This document shows positions 1 through 7,944 of a DNA stretch of 64,000 nt, piece by piece. Source of the stretch: Micromonospora ferruginea (lineage in GTDB: Bacteria > Actinomycetota > Actinomycetes > Mycobacteriales > Micromonosporaceae). The position numbers and the translations under genes were made by a program. Location of the stretch: the NCBI RefSeq assembly GCF_013694245.2, contig NZ_CP059322.2:5339001-5403000 (forward strand), written 5' to 3'. Numbering within the stretch: the stretch's first letter is position 1; every line of letters starts with the position of its first letter. Below the pieces are notes generated by a model. That model made no database searches and was not told the origin of the DNA. It was given only the letters and a program-made list of their open reading frames with translations.

Positions 1-130
1 GCACCCGGGGGCCGCCGTCGGCGCGGACCGTGGCGAGGTAGCCGAAGCCCGGCCCGTACTGCTGGATCAGAAGGCGGATCTCGGCGGCGAGGCGGGGCTC
101 GTCGGCGGCGAATTCGGACCAGGAAGCCAT
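1..130 (-). CDS. Pyridoxamine 5'-phosphate oxidase-like protein, N-terminal part only
   Basis: Only the first 43 codons are visible; the gene runs off the left edge. It starts at an ATG (130-128) and reads MASWSEFAADEPRLAAEIRL.., followed by YGPGFGYLATVRADGGPRV. The segment 'LATVRADGGPRV' is the first strand of the split-barrel flavin fold found in actinobacterial PPOX-class F420/FMN-binding proteins. These are small cytosolic flavin- or heme-binding proteins of mostly unknown substrate. The family call rests on a short segment, so the exact subfamily cannot be given. It is divergent from dcd. Confidence 0.6.
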   Translation of the reverse strand, partial: MASWSEFAADEPRLAAEIRLLIQQYGPGFGYLATVRADGGPRV

Positions 131-208
131 GCCGACATTCTATCGAACACGTGTACGAGAGTGCAGTCCGACACGCAGGTCACCCGTACCGGTCGCTATG
201 GTGTTCCG

Positions 209-787
209 ATGCTGCTCTCCGACCGCGACCTGGTCTCCGAGATCAAGGCGGGCACGCTCGCGCTGGAGCCCTTCGAGCCCACGCTGGTGCAGCCGTCCAG
301 CATCGACGTACGCCTGGACCGGTTGTTCCGGGTCTTCAACAACCATCTCTACACCCACATCGACCCGTCGATGCAGCAGGACGACCTGACGTCGATGGTG
401 GAGGTGCCGGAGGGGCAGCCGTTCGTGCTGCACCCCGGGGAGTTCGTGCTCGCCTCCACGTTGGAGGTCATCTCGTTGGGCGACCAGCTCGCCGGCCGGC
501 TGGAGGGCAAGTCGTCCCTGGGCCGGCTCGGCCTGCTGACCCACTCCACGGCCGGCTTCATCGATCCGGGCTTCTCCGGCCACGTCACGCTGGAGCTGTC
601 CAACGTGGCGAACCTGCCGATCACGCTCTGGCCGGGCATGAAGATCGGCCAGTTGTGCATCTTCCGGCTGTCCTCGCCGGCCGAGCACCCGTACGGCTCG
701 GCCGTCTACGGTTCGCGCTACCAGGGCCAGCGCGGCCCGACGCCGAGCCGCTCCTGGCAGAGCTGGCGCACCTGGCCGACGCGCTGA
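209..787 (+). CDS. dcd: dCTP deaminase (probably bifunctional dCTP deaminase/dUTPase)
   Basis: 192 aa, the usual length. It converts dCTP to dUTP and, in the actinobacterial type, on to dUMP, feeding dTTP synthesis in the cytosol. It starts MLLSDRDLVSEIKAG and carries the family core 'LEGKSSLGRLGLLTHSTAG' followed by FIDPGFSGHVTLELSN and the phosphate-binding C-terminus YQGQRGPTPSRS. The conserved run around residues 105-135 closely resembles mycobacterial Dcd, which is bifunctional; bifunctionality here is inferred. I chose the ATG at 209 because the family begins MLLSDRD; upstream in-frame codons do not look coding. The last few residues (SWQSWRTWPTR) replace the usual Tyr-containing tail. 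A GTTAAG repeat follows the stop. Confidence 0.95.
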   Translation: MLLSDRDLVSEIKAGTLALEPFEPTLVQPSSIDVRLDRLFRVFNNHLYTHIDPSMQQDDLTSMVEVPEGQPFVLHPGEFVLASTLEVISLGDQLAGRLEGKSSLGRLGLLTHSTAGFIDPGFSGHVTLELSNVANLPITLWPGMKIGQLCIFRLSSPAEHPYGSAVYGSRYQGQRGPTPSRSWQSWRTWPTR

Positions 788-801
788 CGATCTCCGCCGC
801 T

Positions 802-855
802 GTTAAGCGGGGCCCCCGCCTATGCAGAATGCGTTAAGCGGGGGCCCCTCCTTAC
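802..855 (+). repeat. GTTAAG/GGGGCCC paired repeat, copy 1 (CG type)
   Basis: Two head-to-tail half-units, each beginning GTTAAGCGGGG(G)CCC, separated by CTATGCAGAAT and ending CTCCTTAC. It sits between the convergent dcd and NlpC/P60 genes. Five copies of the same design occur in this window (also 33764, 40822, 44796, 62279). The GGGGCCC core is nearly self-complementary, so the element could fold in RNA. Confidence 0.85.
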
Positions 856-858
856 ATC

Positions 859-1893
859 TCAGCCGGGGCGGCCGTAACTGTTGATGTCGCCGTCGTCGTA
901 CCGCTTCATGGTGATGGGCTTGCCGGACTGGGAGGCGTGCACCACCCAGCCGTCGCCGACGTACATCCCGACGTGGTGCAGGTCGCCGTAGTAGAAGACC
1001 AGGTCACCGGCGCGCAGCTCGGCGCGGCTGACCCGCTTCGTCACGTCGTGCTGCTGCCGGGCGTTGTGCGGCAGCGAGACCCCGGCCTTGGCCCAGGCGG
1101 CCATGGTCAGGCCGGAGCAGTCGAAGTGGTCCGGGCCGGCGGCGCCCCAGACGTAGATCTTGCCGATCTGGGCGCAGGCGAACTTGACCGCCACGCCGGC
1201 CGCGCCGCCGGGATACCCGGACGGGCAGGGGGCCGGACGCAGCTTGCCGCCACCGCCGTTGCCGTACACCTTGAGCCGCAGCTTCTGCAGCCTGGCGATC
1301 TCGGCGTCGATCTGCTTCTTCTTCGCCGCGAGCTGCGCCTCGGTGCGGCTCAGGTCGGCGACCATCGCGTCCAGCGGCTTCTTCTTCGCGGCCAGCTCGT
1401 CGCGCAGCTCGGCGATGTCGTGCACCTGCTCCTGCTGGTGGTGCGCGAAGCGGTCGAGCATCTCCAGGCCGCTGACCAGCTCGCTCGGCGAGCGGCTGCC
1501 CAGTAGCGCGTTGACGGTGGAGAGGTTGTCGCCCTTGTACGCGTCGGCGGCGAGCCCGCCGACCTGCCCCAGCGCGGCGTCCACCCGGGCCTGGAGCGGG
1601 GCGATCTGCTTACCGAGCGCGTCGGCCTGCCGGCGCCGCGCGGCGAGCTGCTCGCGGACGGAGTTGACCTGCTCGATGACGGGTTCGAGCTTGTTCCAGT
1701 CGCGGTCGATCTGGGCCTCGATCTCGGCGACCGAGGGTTCGGCGTGGGCCGCCGTCGCGCCACCGGTCAGGACGACCGCGGCGCCGACCAGGGCGGCGAG
1801 TGTGGTGGTGCAGCGGGACCAGCGGGAACGCGGCACGACGGCGGACCGGTCGGCAGACCGGCTCGACGTCGGCCGCGGGGCATGGAGTGCCAC
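859..1893 (-). CDS. Secreted NlpC/P60 (C40) peptidoglycan endopeptidase, riboswitch-controlled
   Basis: 344 aa with a signal peptide (TTLAALVGAAVVLTGG, cleavage after AHA), then a long Lys/Ala/Glu/Arg-rich coiled coil, then a C-terminal NlpC/P60 domain. The catalytic Cys lies in FDCSGLTMAAW and the His in HHVGMYVGDGW. Enzymes of this RipA/Cwl type cut D-Glu-mDAP bonds in peptidoglycan stems and are held in check by the coiled coil. I chose the GTG at 1893, behind an AAGGAG at 12 nt and directly upstream of the signal peptide; the open frame extends to 2046 but crosses the riboswitch. A c-di-AMP riboswitch occupies the leader. It is paralogous to the 4378-5388 gene. Confidence 0.92.
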   Translation of the reverse strand: MALHAPRPTSSRSADRSAVVPRSRWSRCTTTLAALVGAAVVLTGGATAAHAEPSVAEIEAQIDRDWNKLEPVIEQVNSVREQLAARRRQADALGKQIAPLQARVDAALGQVGGLAADAYKGDNLSTVNALLGSRSPSELVSGLEMLDRFAHHQQEQVHDIAELRDELAAKKKPLDAMVADLSRTEAQLAAKKKQIDAEIARLQKLRLKVYGNGGGGKLRPAPCPSGYPGGAAGVAVKFACAQIGKIYVWGAAGPDHFDCSGLTMAAWAKAGVSLPHNARQQHDVTKRVSRAELRAGDLVFYYGDLHHVGMYVGDGWVVHASQSGKPITMKRYDDGDINSYGRPG

Positions 1894-1917
1894 CGGGCGT
1901 CCGTACTCCTTCGTCTG

Positions 1918-2033
1918 ACCGCCTACCGGGTTAGCTGACGGGTTCGGGCGGGAAGGGAGCCGCCCTACCGCAGTGGCTGCGGATTCACCCCAGGTACCTG
2001 GGTCCCCGGTTCGCCCGTGGGCGACTCGGCGGT
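1918..2033 (-). promoter_or_regulatory. Cyclic di-AMP riboswitch (ydaO/yuaA type)
   Basis: On the minus strand the leader of the NlpC/P60 gene contains the conserved blocks of the ydaO class: CCGGGGACCC, then CTGGGGTGAATCC, then CCCGAACCCGTCAGCTAACC. The ends ACCGCC (2033-2028) and GGCGGT (1923-1918) can pair as the closing P1 stem. The ribosome-binding site AAGGAG follows within about 15 nt, so ligand-dependent structure could affect transcription termination or translation. In actinobacteria this class is known to control cell-wall hydrolases of the NlpC/P60 and Rpf kinds, generally switching them off when c-di-AMP is high. Confidence 0.88.
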
Positions 2034-2274
2034 GTCGGACCGTCACCGCCCGGGGTGGACGATGAGACTGGCGGCCGACGATTGACCAGAGTAGGGACCT
2101 CTGTTATCGATCCGCAACCCGAACGGCCGTGACACTCCGTGCCGAATATCTGACGCGAGACACGAGTGAAGCTTTCTTTCATGCAACATTAAGCACCGGA
2201 AAGGTATTGACCGACGCGGGTGCCCGGAGTGAGGGTGGGGACGCAGTGACCCCCATCCCTGTCCAGGAGGTTCG

Positions 2275-4308
2275 ATGCACCTCTCACCCCCGCCGTCGGG
2301 CAGACGGATACTGCTCGCCGCCGCCGTGGCCGCCGCCACCGCGCTGGCGACCACCGGCCCGGTGACCGCCGCGCCGCAGTCCGCCCCACCCACCGGCGAC
2401 CGGCAGCAGCAGTACGCCGCGGCCGCCACCGAGTACGGCGTACCGCAGGACGTGCTGCTCGGCGTCTCCTACCTGGAGTCCCGCTGGGACGTCCACCCCG
2501 GCCAGCCCAGCACCAGCGGCGGCTACGGCCCGATGCACCTGACCGACGCCGCGCACGTCCTCGCCACGCCGGGCAGCGCCCACGTCGACGAGGACGAGGA
2601 CCCGCGCGGCGACGACGCCCGCCCGCTCACCCTCGACCCGGCCACCGCCGCCGCGCCGGCCCGGGAGACGCCGCTGCCGAAGGCCTCGCTCCAGACGCTC
2701 GACGCCGCCGCGACGCTCACCGGGCTCGACGCACAGAAGCTGCGCACCGACCCGGCGGCGAACATCCGCGGCGGGGCGGCGCTGCTCGCCTCGTACCAGA
2801 AGGCACTGGGCGGGCCGGTCGGCGCCGGCAGCGACGCCGCGGCCTGGTACGGCGCGGTGGCCCGCTACTCCGGCGCGGACACCGCCGACGCGGCGGCGGC
2901 CTTCGCCGACGAGGTCTACGACCAGCTCGGTCAGGGCGCCACCCGCACCACCGACGACGGGCAGCGGGTCACGCTGGCCGCCACCACCGCGCAGCCGGAC
3001 CGTGCCGGCCTGGCCCGGCTCGGCCTGCGGCACGCCGCGCGACCGGACGGGTTGGAGTGCCCGGTGCGGTTGGCCTGCGAGTGGATCCCCGCGCCGTACG
3101 AGCAGCTCAGCGCGGACCCGGGCGACTACGGCAACCACGACCTGGGCAACCGGCCCAAGCAGCAGAAGATCGAGTACATCGTCATCCACGACACCGAGGG
3201 CTACTTCGCCCCCAGCGTCGACCTCGTGAAGCGGGCCGACTACCTGGGCTGGCACTACACGCTGCGCTCGGTGGACGGCTACGTCGCCCAGCACATCAAG
3301 GCCAAGGACGTCGGCTGGCACGCCGGCAACTGGTACGTCAACGCCAAGTCCATCGGCCTGGAGCACGAGGGCTTCGCCGGGCAGGGCACCTGGTACACCG
3401 AGGCGATGTACCGCAGCTCGGCCAAGCTGGTCCGGTACCTGGCGCAGAAGTTCGGCATCCCGATGGACCGGCAGCACATCATCGGCCACGACAACGTGCC
3501 CGGCACCACCGCCGGCACGGTCAAGGGCATGCACTGGGACCCGGGCCCCTACTGGGACTGGTCGCACTACTTCGACCTGATGAAGGCGCCGTTCCGGACC
3601 ACCGGCACGTCGCGGACCGGGCTGGTCACCATCGACCCGGACTTCGCCACCAACCGGCCGGCGTTCGTCGGCTGCAACCAGCAGCCGCCGGGCGTACCGA
3701 CGCCCACCCCGCCGGCCGAGACCTGCCCGTCGCGCGGCTCCTCCGCGGTGGTCCTGCGGACCGCGCCGAGCACGGACGCCCCGCTGGTCAACGACCTCGG
3801 CCTGCGCCCGGACGGCACGCCGGACACGATGTACATCTCGGACCACGGCGCCCGCGCCTCCGCCGGACAGACGTACGCGCTGGCCGGCCGGCAGGGTGAC
3901 TGGACGGCGATCTGGTACCTCGGCCAGAAGGCGTGGTTCCAGAACCCGGCTTCGGCGCCGACGGCGAAGTGGGCGACCGGCTTCGTGGTGACCCCCCGGC
4001 CCGGGAAGGCCACCATCCCGGTGTACGGCCGCGCCTACCCGGAGCAGGCCGCCTACCCGGACACCATCCCCTACCAGACCATCTCCCCGCTGCAGTACAC
4101 GTTGGCCGCCGGCCAGCGGTACGCGGTCGGCGGCGTGCTGCCCGGCGAGTACTACCGGGCCGTCTCGTTCGACGGCACGGCACCCGGCGACCGGACCGTG
4201 GTACGTGGCAAGAACCGCTACGTGCAGGTCCAGTTCGGCCACCGGATCATGTTCGTGGACCTCGCCGACGTGCTGATCCTGCCGTCGCCGGTCGGCGCGC
4301 CGCGATAG
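2275..4308 (+). CDS. Secreted N-acetylmuramoyl-L-alanine amidase with N-terminal lysozyme-like domain
   Basis: 677 aa. The start ATG follows AGGAGG at 4 nt. It has a signal peptide (RRILLAAAVAAATALATTGP). Residues ~45-225 resemble a lytic-transglycosylase fold: VLLGVSYLESRWDVHP with a candidate catalytic Glu, GGYGPMHL, and NIRGGAALLASYQK. Residues ~300-440 are an Amidase_2/PGRP domain: IEYIVIHDTEG, WHYTLRS, GLEHEG, and HIIGHDNVPG..WDPGP with the zinc-binding His and Asp residues. The C-terminal 230 residues are SH3-like and probably bind wall. It would cut the glycan-peptide bond outside the membrane. It is divergent from the c-di-AMP-controlled endopeptidase gene. The transglycosylase activity is inference. 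Confidence 0.88.
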   Translation: MHLSPPPSGRRILLAAAVAAATALATTGPVTAAPQSAPPTGDRQQQYAAAATEYGVPQDVLLGVSYLESRWDVHPGQPSTSGGYGPMHLTDAAHVLATPGSAHVDEDEDPRGDDARPLTLDPATAAAPARETPLPKASLQTLDAAATLTGLDAQKLRTDPAANIRGGAALLASYQKALGGPVGAGSDAAAWYGAVARYSGADTADAAAAFADEVYDQLGQGATRTTDDGQRVTLAATTAQPDRAGLARLGLRHAARPDGLECPVRLACEWIPAPYEQLSADPGDYGNHDLGNRPKQQKIEYIVIHDTEGYFAPSVDLVKRADYLGWHYTLRSVDGYVAQHIKAKDVGWHAGNWYVNAKSIGLEHEGFAGQGTWYTEAMYRSSAKLVRYLAQKFGIPMDRQHIIGHDNVPGTTAGTVKGMHWDPGPYWDWSHYFDLMKAPFRTTGTSRTGLVTIDPDFATNRPAFVGCNQQPPGVPTPTPPAETCPSRGSSAVVLRTAPSTDAPLVNDLGLRPDGTPDTMYISDHGARASAGQTYALAGRQGDWTAIWYLGQKAWFQNPASAPTAKWATGFVVTPRPGKATIPVYGRAYPEQAAYPDTIPYQTISPLQYTLAAGQRYAVGGVLPGEYYRAVSFDGTAPGDRTVVRGKNRYVQVQFGHRIMFVDLADVLILPSPVGAPR

Positions 4309-4323
4309 CGCCACCGGCATGAG

Positions 4324-4357
4324 GAAGGCCCCCGGTCCAGGTGGACCGGGGGCCTTC
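4324..4357. terminator. Bidirectional terminator hairpin
   Basis: A perfect 16-bp stem GAAGGCCCCCGGTCCA with a 2-nt loop lies between the convergent amidase and second NlpC/P60 genes. No U-tract follows, as is usual in this GC range. Confidence 0.8.
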
Positions 4358-4377
4358 TCCGTCGAGGCCGGTGCGGG

Positions 4378-5388
4378 TCAGGCGACCCGGACGAAGCCGG
4401 CGAGCGGTTGGGTGCTGATGCTCGACACCTGGACCGGTTTGCCGGTCCGGGGCGCGTGCACCATCACCCCGTTGCCGAGATAGAGCCCGACGTGGTGCAG
4501 GTCGCTGCCGAAGAAGACCAGGTCACCGGGTCTGGCCTCGGAGCGGGAGACCTTGCGGCCCTCGTTCCACTGGGCGCCGGTGAAGTGGGTGAGCGAGATG
4601 CCCGCCGCCTTGTACGCGTACTGCGTCAGGCCGGAGCAGTCGAACGAGTTCGGTCCGGTGGCGCCCCACACGTACGGGTCGCCGACCTGGGCGCACGCCG
4701 TCTTGATGGCGGTACGCGCGGCGCTGCTCACCACCCCGTCGACCGCCGGGCAGCCGGCCGGCCGGATCGAGGTCACCGGAAGCATCGCGGTCAGCCGCTT
4801 GATCTCGGAGTCGATCTGCTTCTTCTGCGAGGCGAGCTGGGCCTCCTGCTTCAGCTCGGTGGCGATCAGCGCGTCCAGCTTCTGCTTCTGCGCGTTGTAC
4901 TTGTCGCGCACCGCGAGCACGCCGGCGATCTGCTTGCGCTGGTCGTCGGCGAGCCGGTCCAGCATGACGAGCTGCTCGGCCAGGGTGCCCGGCTTGGTGC
5001 TCACCAGCAGCGCGCCCATCTCCTGCGAGGGGCCGCGCATGTAGTAGCGGGCGGCGATGTCGCCGACCTTGTTCATCGCCAGCGTCGAGGCCAGCTCCAG
5101 CGGCACCATCTTGTTCTGGAGGTCCGCCGACTTCTTCTTGTTGACCTTGAGCTGGGAGCGGACCTTGTTGTACTGCTCGATGGTGGGTTCGAGCTTCTCC
5201 CACTGCTTGTCGATCTGCGCGTCGATCTCGTCCACCGAGGGCGCCGCGTGCGCGGGGGCCGTGAGCATCCCGGCGCCGACCGCGACGGCCGCGACCAGGG
5301 TGACCAGACGGCGTACCACCCGGTGGAACCCGGCCGGCCGGCCGGGTGGTGCGCTCGGGGCGTGACGTTGAGGGGGCATGGTTGCCAC
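4378..5388 (-). CDS. Secreted NlpC/P60 (C40) peptidoglycan endopeptidase
   Basis: 336 aa with the same architecture as the gene at 859-1893: signal peptide (VVRRLVTLVAAVAVGAGM, cleaved after AHA), a coiled coil rich in Lys/Gln/Glu, then NlpC/P60 with FDCSGLTQYAYK (Cys) and HHVGLYLGNGV (His). It is expected to cut stem peptides in the outer wall. I chose the GTG at 5388, which has AAGGAG 9 nt upstream; the ATG at 5379 is also possible. Unlike its paralogue I see no ydaO-like leader, so the two copies are probably regulated differently. It converges with the amidase gene over a shared terminator. Confidence 0.9.
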   Translation of the reverse strand: MATMPPQRHAPSAPPGRPAGFHRVVRRLVTLVAAVAVGAGMLTAPAHAAPSVDEIDAQIDKQWEKLEPTIEQYNKVRSQLKVNKKKSADLQNKMVPLELASTLAMNKVGDIAARYYMRGPSQEMGALLVSTKPGTLAEQLVMLDRLADDQRKQIAGVLAVRDKYNAQKQKLDALIATELKQEAQLASQKKQIDSEIKRLTAMLPVTSIRPAGCPAVDGVVSSAARTAIKTACAQVGDPYVWGATGPNSFDCSGLTQYAYKAAGISLTHFTGAQWNEGRKVSRSEARPGDLVFFGSDLHHVGLYLGNGVMVHAPRTGKPVQVSSISTQPLAGFVRVA

Positions 5389-5558
5389 CGGCACGGACTC
5401 CTTTGCAACCGACCGGCGGGCGCCTCGCGAGAGGGAAGGTCGAGGCGGACGACCCACAACGGTCGGTGCATCACATTAGGGAAGGCACCCACCAGGAATC
5501 AAGGTGGCCCGTTGTTCAATCACGTGTCCGCAATCAGTTGCACACCAAGGGTATTCAT

Positions 5559-6563
5559 TCACTTGCCGACGATGGCCGTCAATACGTCGTCGAGCGTCAC
5601 CACACCCAGGGGCCGCCGACCGTCGCTGACCAGCACCATGTGCCGGCGCTCGCGGCGCATCGCCAGCAGCAGGTCGGCCAGCGTACGGTCCGGCGGCACC
5701 ACGGCCAGCGGCCGGTAGACCTCGGCCGGCACCGGACCCCGACGGCTCGCGCCCGCGTACCCGAGAACGTCCTTCACGTGCACGAAGCCGAGCACCCGGC
5801 GGGTGGACCGCTGCACCACCGGGAAGCGGGACCGGCCGGTGCGGGTGGCCAGCACCTCCAGCGAGGCCGGTGAGACGTCCTCGGCGACGGTGGTCACCGT
5901 GGACCACGGTTGCAGCGCGTCCGCCGCGGTGCGGGAGTGCAGGGCCAGCGCGCCGGTGATCCGGGCGTGCTCCTCGGCGTCCAGCAGCCCCTCGGTGCGC
6001 GCCTGCGAGACCAGCCCGGCCAACTCCTCGGCGGTGAACACGGTCTTCACCGCGTCTGTCGCCTCCACCCGCCACCACCGCAGCACCTGCCGCGCCGACC
6101 ACTTCATCGCCAGCAGCAGCGGCTTGGTGGCCAGGCAGAAGGCGAGCATGGCCGGGCCGAGCCAGAGCGCCGACGGCTCCGGGCCGGCCAGCGTGATGTT
6201 CTTCGGCACCATCTCGCCGACCACGGTGTGCAGGAACACCACCACCGCCAGCGCGATGACGAACGCCACCGGGTGCACCGCGGACGCCGGCAGGCCGAGT
6301 GCGGTGAACGGCACCTCCAGCAGGTGGGCCAGCGCCGGCTCGGCGATCGCGCCGAGACCCAGCGAGCAGACCGTGATGCCGAGCTGCGCTCCGGCGATCA
6401 TCAGCGGGATCTGGTTCATCGCGGCCAGCGCCCACCGGGCCCGCTTCGACGCCGCCGCGAGCGGTTCGATCACGGTACGGCGGGACGCGATCAACGCGAA
6501 CTCGCTGCCCACGAAGAAGGCGTTGCCGAGCAGCAGCACCAGGGCGACAAGCAGTTCAGGCAC
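5559..6563 (-). CDS. CNNM/CorC-family (hemolysin-related) membrane protein
   Basis: 334 aa. The N-terminal CNNM/DUF21 transmembrane domain has helices such as LLVALVLLLGNAFFVGSEFA and contains the signature GAQLGITVCSLGLGAIAEPA and 'GEMVPKNITLA'. A cytosolic CBS pair follows (FPVVQRSTRRVLGFVHVKD.. GVVTLDDVLTAIVG). Family members are implicated in Mg2+/Co2+ or Na+-coupled ion export. The CorC_HlyC C-terminal domain is absent, making it shorter than its neighbour. It overlaps the 3' end of the upstream paralogue by 8 bp, so the two are probably co-translated and may form a heteromeric complex, as tandem CNNM genes often occur in pairs. Confidence 0.88.
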   Translation of the reverse strand: MPELLVALVLLLGNAFFVGSEFALIASRRTVIEPLAAASKRARWALAAMNQIPLMIAGAQLGITVCSLGLGAIAEPALAHLLEVPFTALGLPASAVHPVAFVIALAVVVFLHTVVGEMVPKNITLAGPEPSALWLGPAMLAFCLATKPLLLAMKWSARQVLRWWRVEATDAVKTVFTAEELAGLVSQARTEGLLDAEEHARITGALALHSRTAADALQPWSTVTTVAEDVSPASLEVLATRTGRSRFPVVQRSTRRVLGFVHVKDVLGYAGASRRGPVPAEVYRPLAVVPPDRTLADLLLAMRRERRHMVLVSDGRRPLGVVTLDDVLTAIVGK

Positions 6564-7929
6564 CGTCGTCGGGCTCCTCGGGGCGCACCACCCGGACCTG
6601 CTCGATCCGGTGCCGGTCGACCTCCACCACGGTGAACTCGTACCCGGCCTCGTCGACCGACTCGCCGGGGACCGGGATGTGGCCGAGCCGGGCCATCAGG
6701 AAGCCGCCGAGCGTCTCGTACGGCCCGTCGGGCAGCCGGAAACCGGTCTGCTCGACCAGCTCGTCGGCGCGCAGCACGCCGTCGACCAGGACGGTCCGCT
6801 CGCCGCCCGGCACGGTCAGCTCCGCCGGCCCCAGGTCGTCCACCGCGGCCGGGTCGAACTCGTCGGCGATCTCCCCGACCAGCTCCTCGACCAGGTCCTC
6901 CACGGTCACCACGCCGTCGGTGCCGCCGTACTCGTCGACCACGATGGCCAGGTCCGCGCCGGCGTCCTTGAGCGCGGCCAGCACCCCGTCCAGGTCGAGG
7001 CTCTCCGGGACGTACACCGGTTCCCGGGCGACCGACGCGACGGTGGTGGCGGTCCGGCGGGCCAGCGGCACACCGAGCGCGTCGGGCACCCCGGCGACGC
7101 CCGTCACCAGGTCGAGCGTCTCCTCGTAGACCGGGAACCGGGTCCGGCCGGTCTGCCGGGCCAGATCCAGCAGCTCGGCGACGGAGACGGTGGCGCGCAA
7201 CGCGATCACGTCCACCCGGGGGGTCATCGCCTCGGCGGCCCGCTTGTCGCCGAAGCGGATGGTGCGGCGCAGCAGCATCGCCGTGTCCGGCGGCAGCGCG
7301 CCGGCCCGCGCCGAGATCGCCGCCAGCAGCCCCAGCTCCTCCGGGGAACGGGCGCTGGCCAGCTCCTCCTGCGGCTCCACGCCGAGCCGGCGGACCAACC
7401 GGTTGGCCGAGTCGTTGAGCAGCCGGATCAGCCAGCCGAAGGTGCGGGAGAAGCCGCGCATCGGCGCCGCGGTGGCCAGCGCGGCCGGCATCGGCCGGGC
7501 CAGCGCCAGGTTCTTCGGCACCAGCTCGCCGAAGAGCATCGAGACGAGCGTGGCCAGCGCCAGGGCGAGCAGGCCGGTGAACCGGTCCGCCCCGCCGAAC
7601 GGGTGCAGCAGCGGCGCGACGAGCCGGGCCAGCGCGGGCTCGGCGAGATAGCCGGTGAGCAGCGCGGTGATGGTGATGCCGAGCTGCGCGCCGGAGAGCT
7701 GGAAGGACAGGTCCCGCAACGCCCGGCGGACCGTGGCGGCCCGGCCGTCCCCCTCGTCGGCCCGCCTGTCGATCTCCGCCCGGTCGACGGTGACCAGGGC
7801 GAACTCGGCCGCGACGAAGAAGGCGTTGCCGGCGGTCAGCAGCACGAAGCCGACCAGGGGCAACAGCGTCAGAACCAGCAGGCCGTCGATGCGCGTGATT
7901 GTGGCACGCGAGCGGCGGTGGCGGGTCAC
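6556..7929 (-). CDS. CNNM/CorC-family membrane protein with CBS pair and CorC_HlyC domain
   Basis: About 457 aa. The N-terminal CNNM domain has GNAFFVAAEFALVTVDRAEI, SGAQLGITITALLTGYLAEPA and FGELVPKNLALARP. Two CBS repeats follow (FPVYEETLDLVTGVAGVPDA; AIVVDEYGGTDGVVTVEDLV), then a C-terminal CorC_HlyC domain ending with VVEVDRHRIEQVRVV. The probable role is divalent-cation efflux across the inner membrane. The start is uncertain: no ATG lies near the first helix. The GTG at 7929 gives a short basic N-terminus but has no Shine-Dalgarno, so the mRNA may be leaderless. It lies only 15 nt from the divergent GPP34 start. Its last 8 bp overlap the next CNNM gene. Confidence 0.85.
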   Translation of the reverse strand: MTRHRRSRATITRIDGLLVLTLLPLVGFVLLTAGNAFFVAAEFALVTVDRAEIDRRADEGDGRAATVRRALRDLSFQLSGAQLGITITALLTGYLAEPALARLVAPLLHPFGGADRFTGLLALALATLVSMLFGELVPKNLALARPMPAALATAAPMRGFSRTFGWLIRLLNDSANRLVRRLGVEPQEELASARSPEELGLLAAISARAGALPPDTAMLLRRTIRFGDKRAAEAMTPRVDVIALRATVSVAELLDLARQTGRTRFPVYEETLDLVTGVAGVPDALGVPLARRTATTVASVAREPVYVPESLDLDGVLAALKDAGADLAIVVDEYGGTDGVVTVEDLVEELVGEIADEFDPAAVDDLGPAELTVPGGERTVLVDGVLRADELVEQTGFRLPDGPYETLGGFLMARLGHIPVPGESVDEAGYEFTVVEVDRHRIEQVRVVRPEEPDDGA

Positions 7930-7944
7930 CCGTACCGTGGCGGG

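Noticed and set aside
2284..4320. 678-aa open frame antisense to the amidase gene
   Set aside because: It mirrors the amidase codons and is Arg/Gly/Val-rich with no domain; it is a GC-bias shadow.
5389..5558. c-di-AMP riboswitch before the second NlpC/P60 gene
   Set aside because: None of the conserved ydaO blocks is present in this leader.
5803..7944. Upstream part of a 937-aa frame ending in the GPP34 protein
   Set aside because: This part is antisense to two clear CNNM genes; the real gene starts at the MDGLLLTDE methionine (7945).
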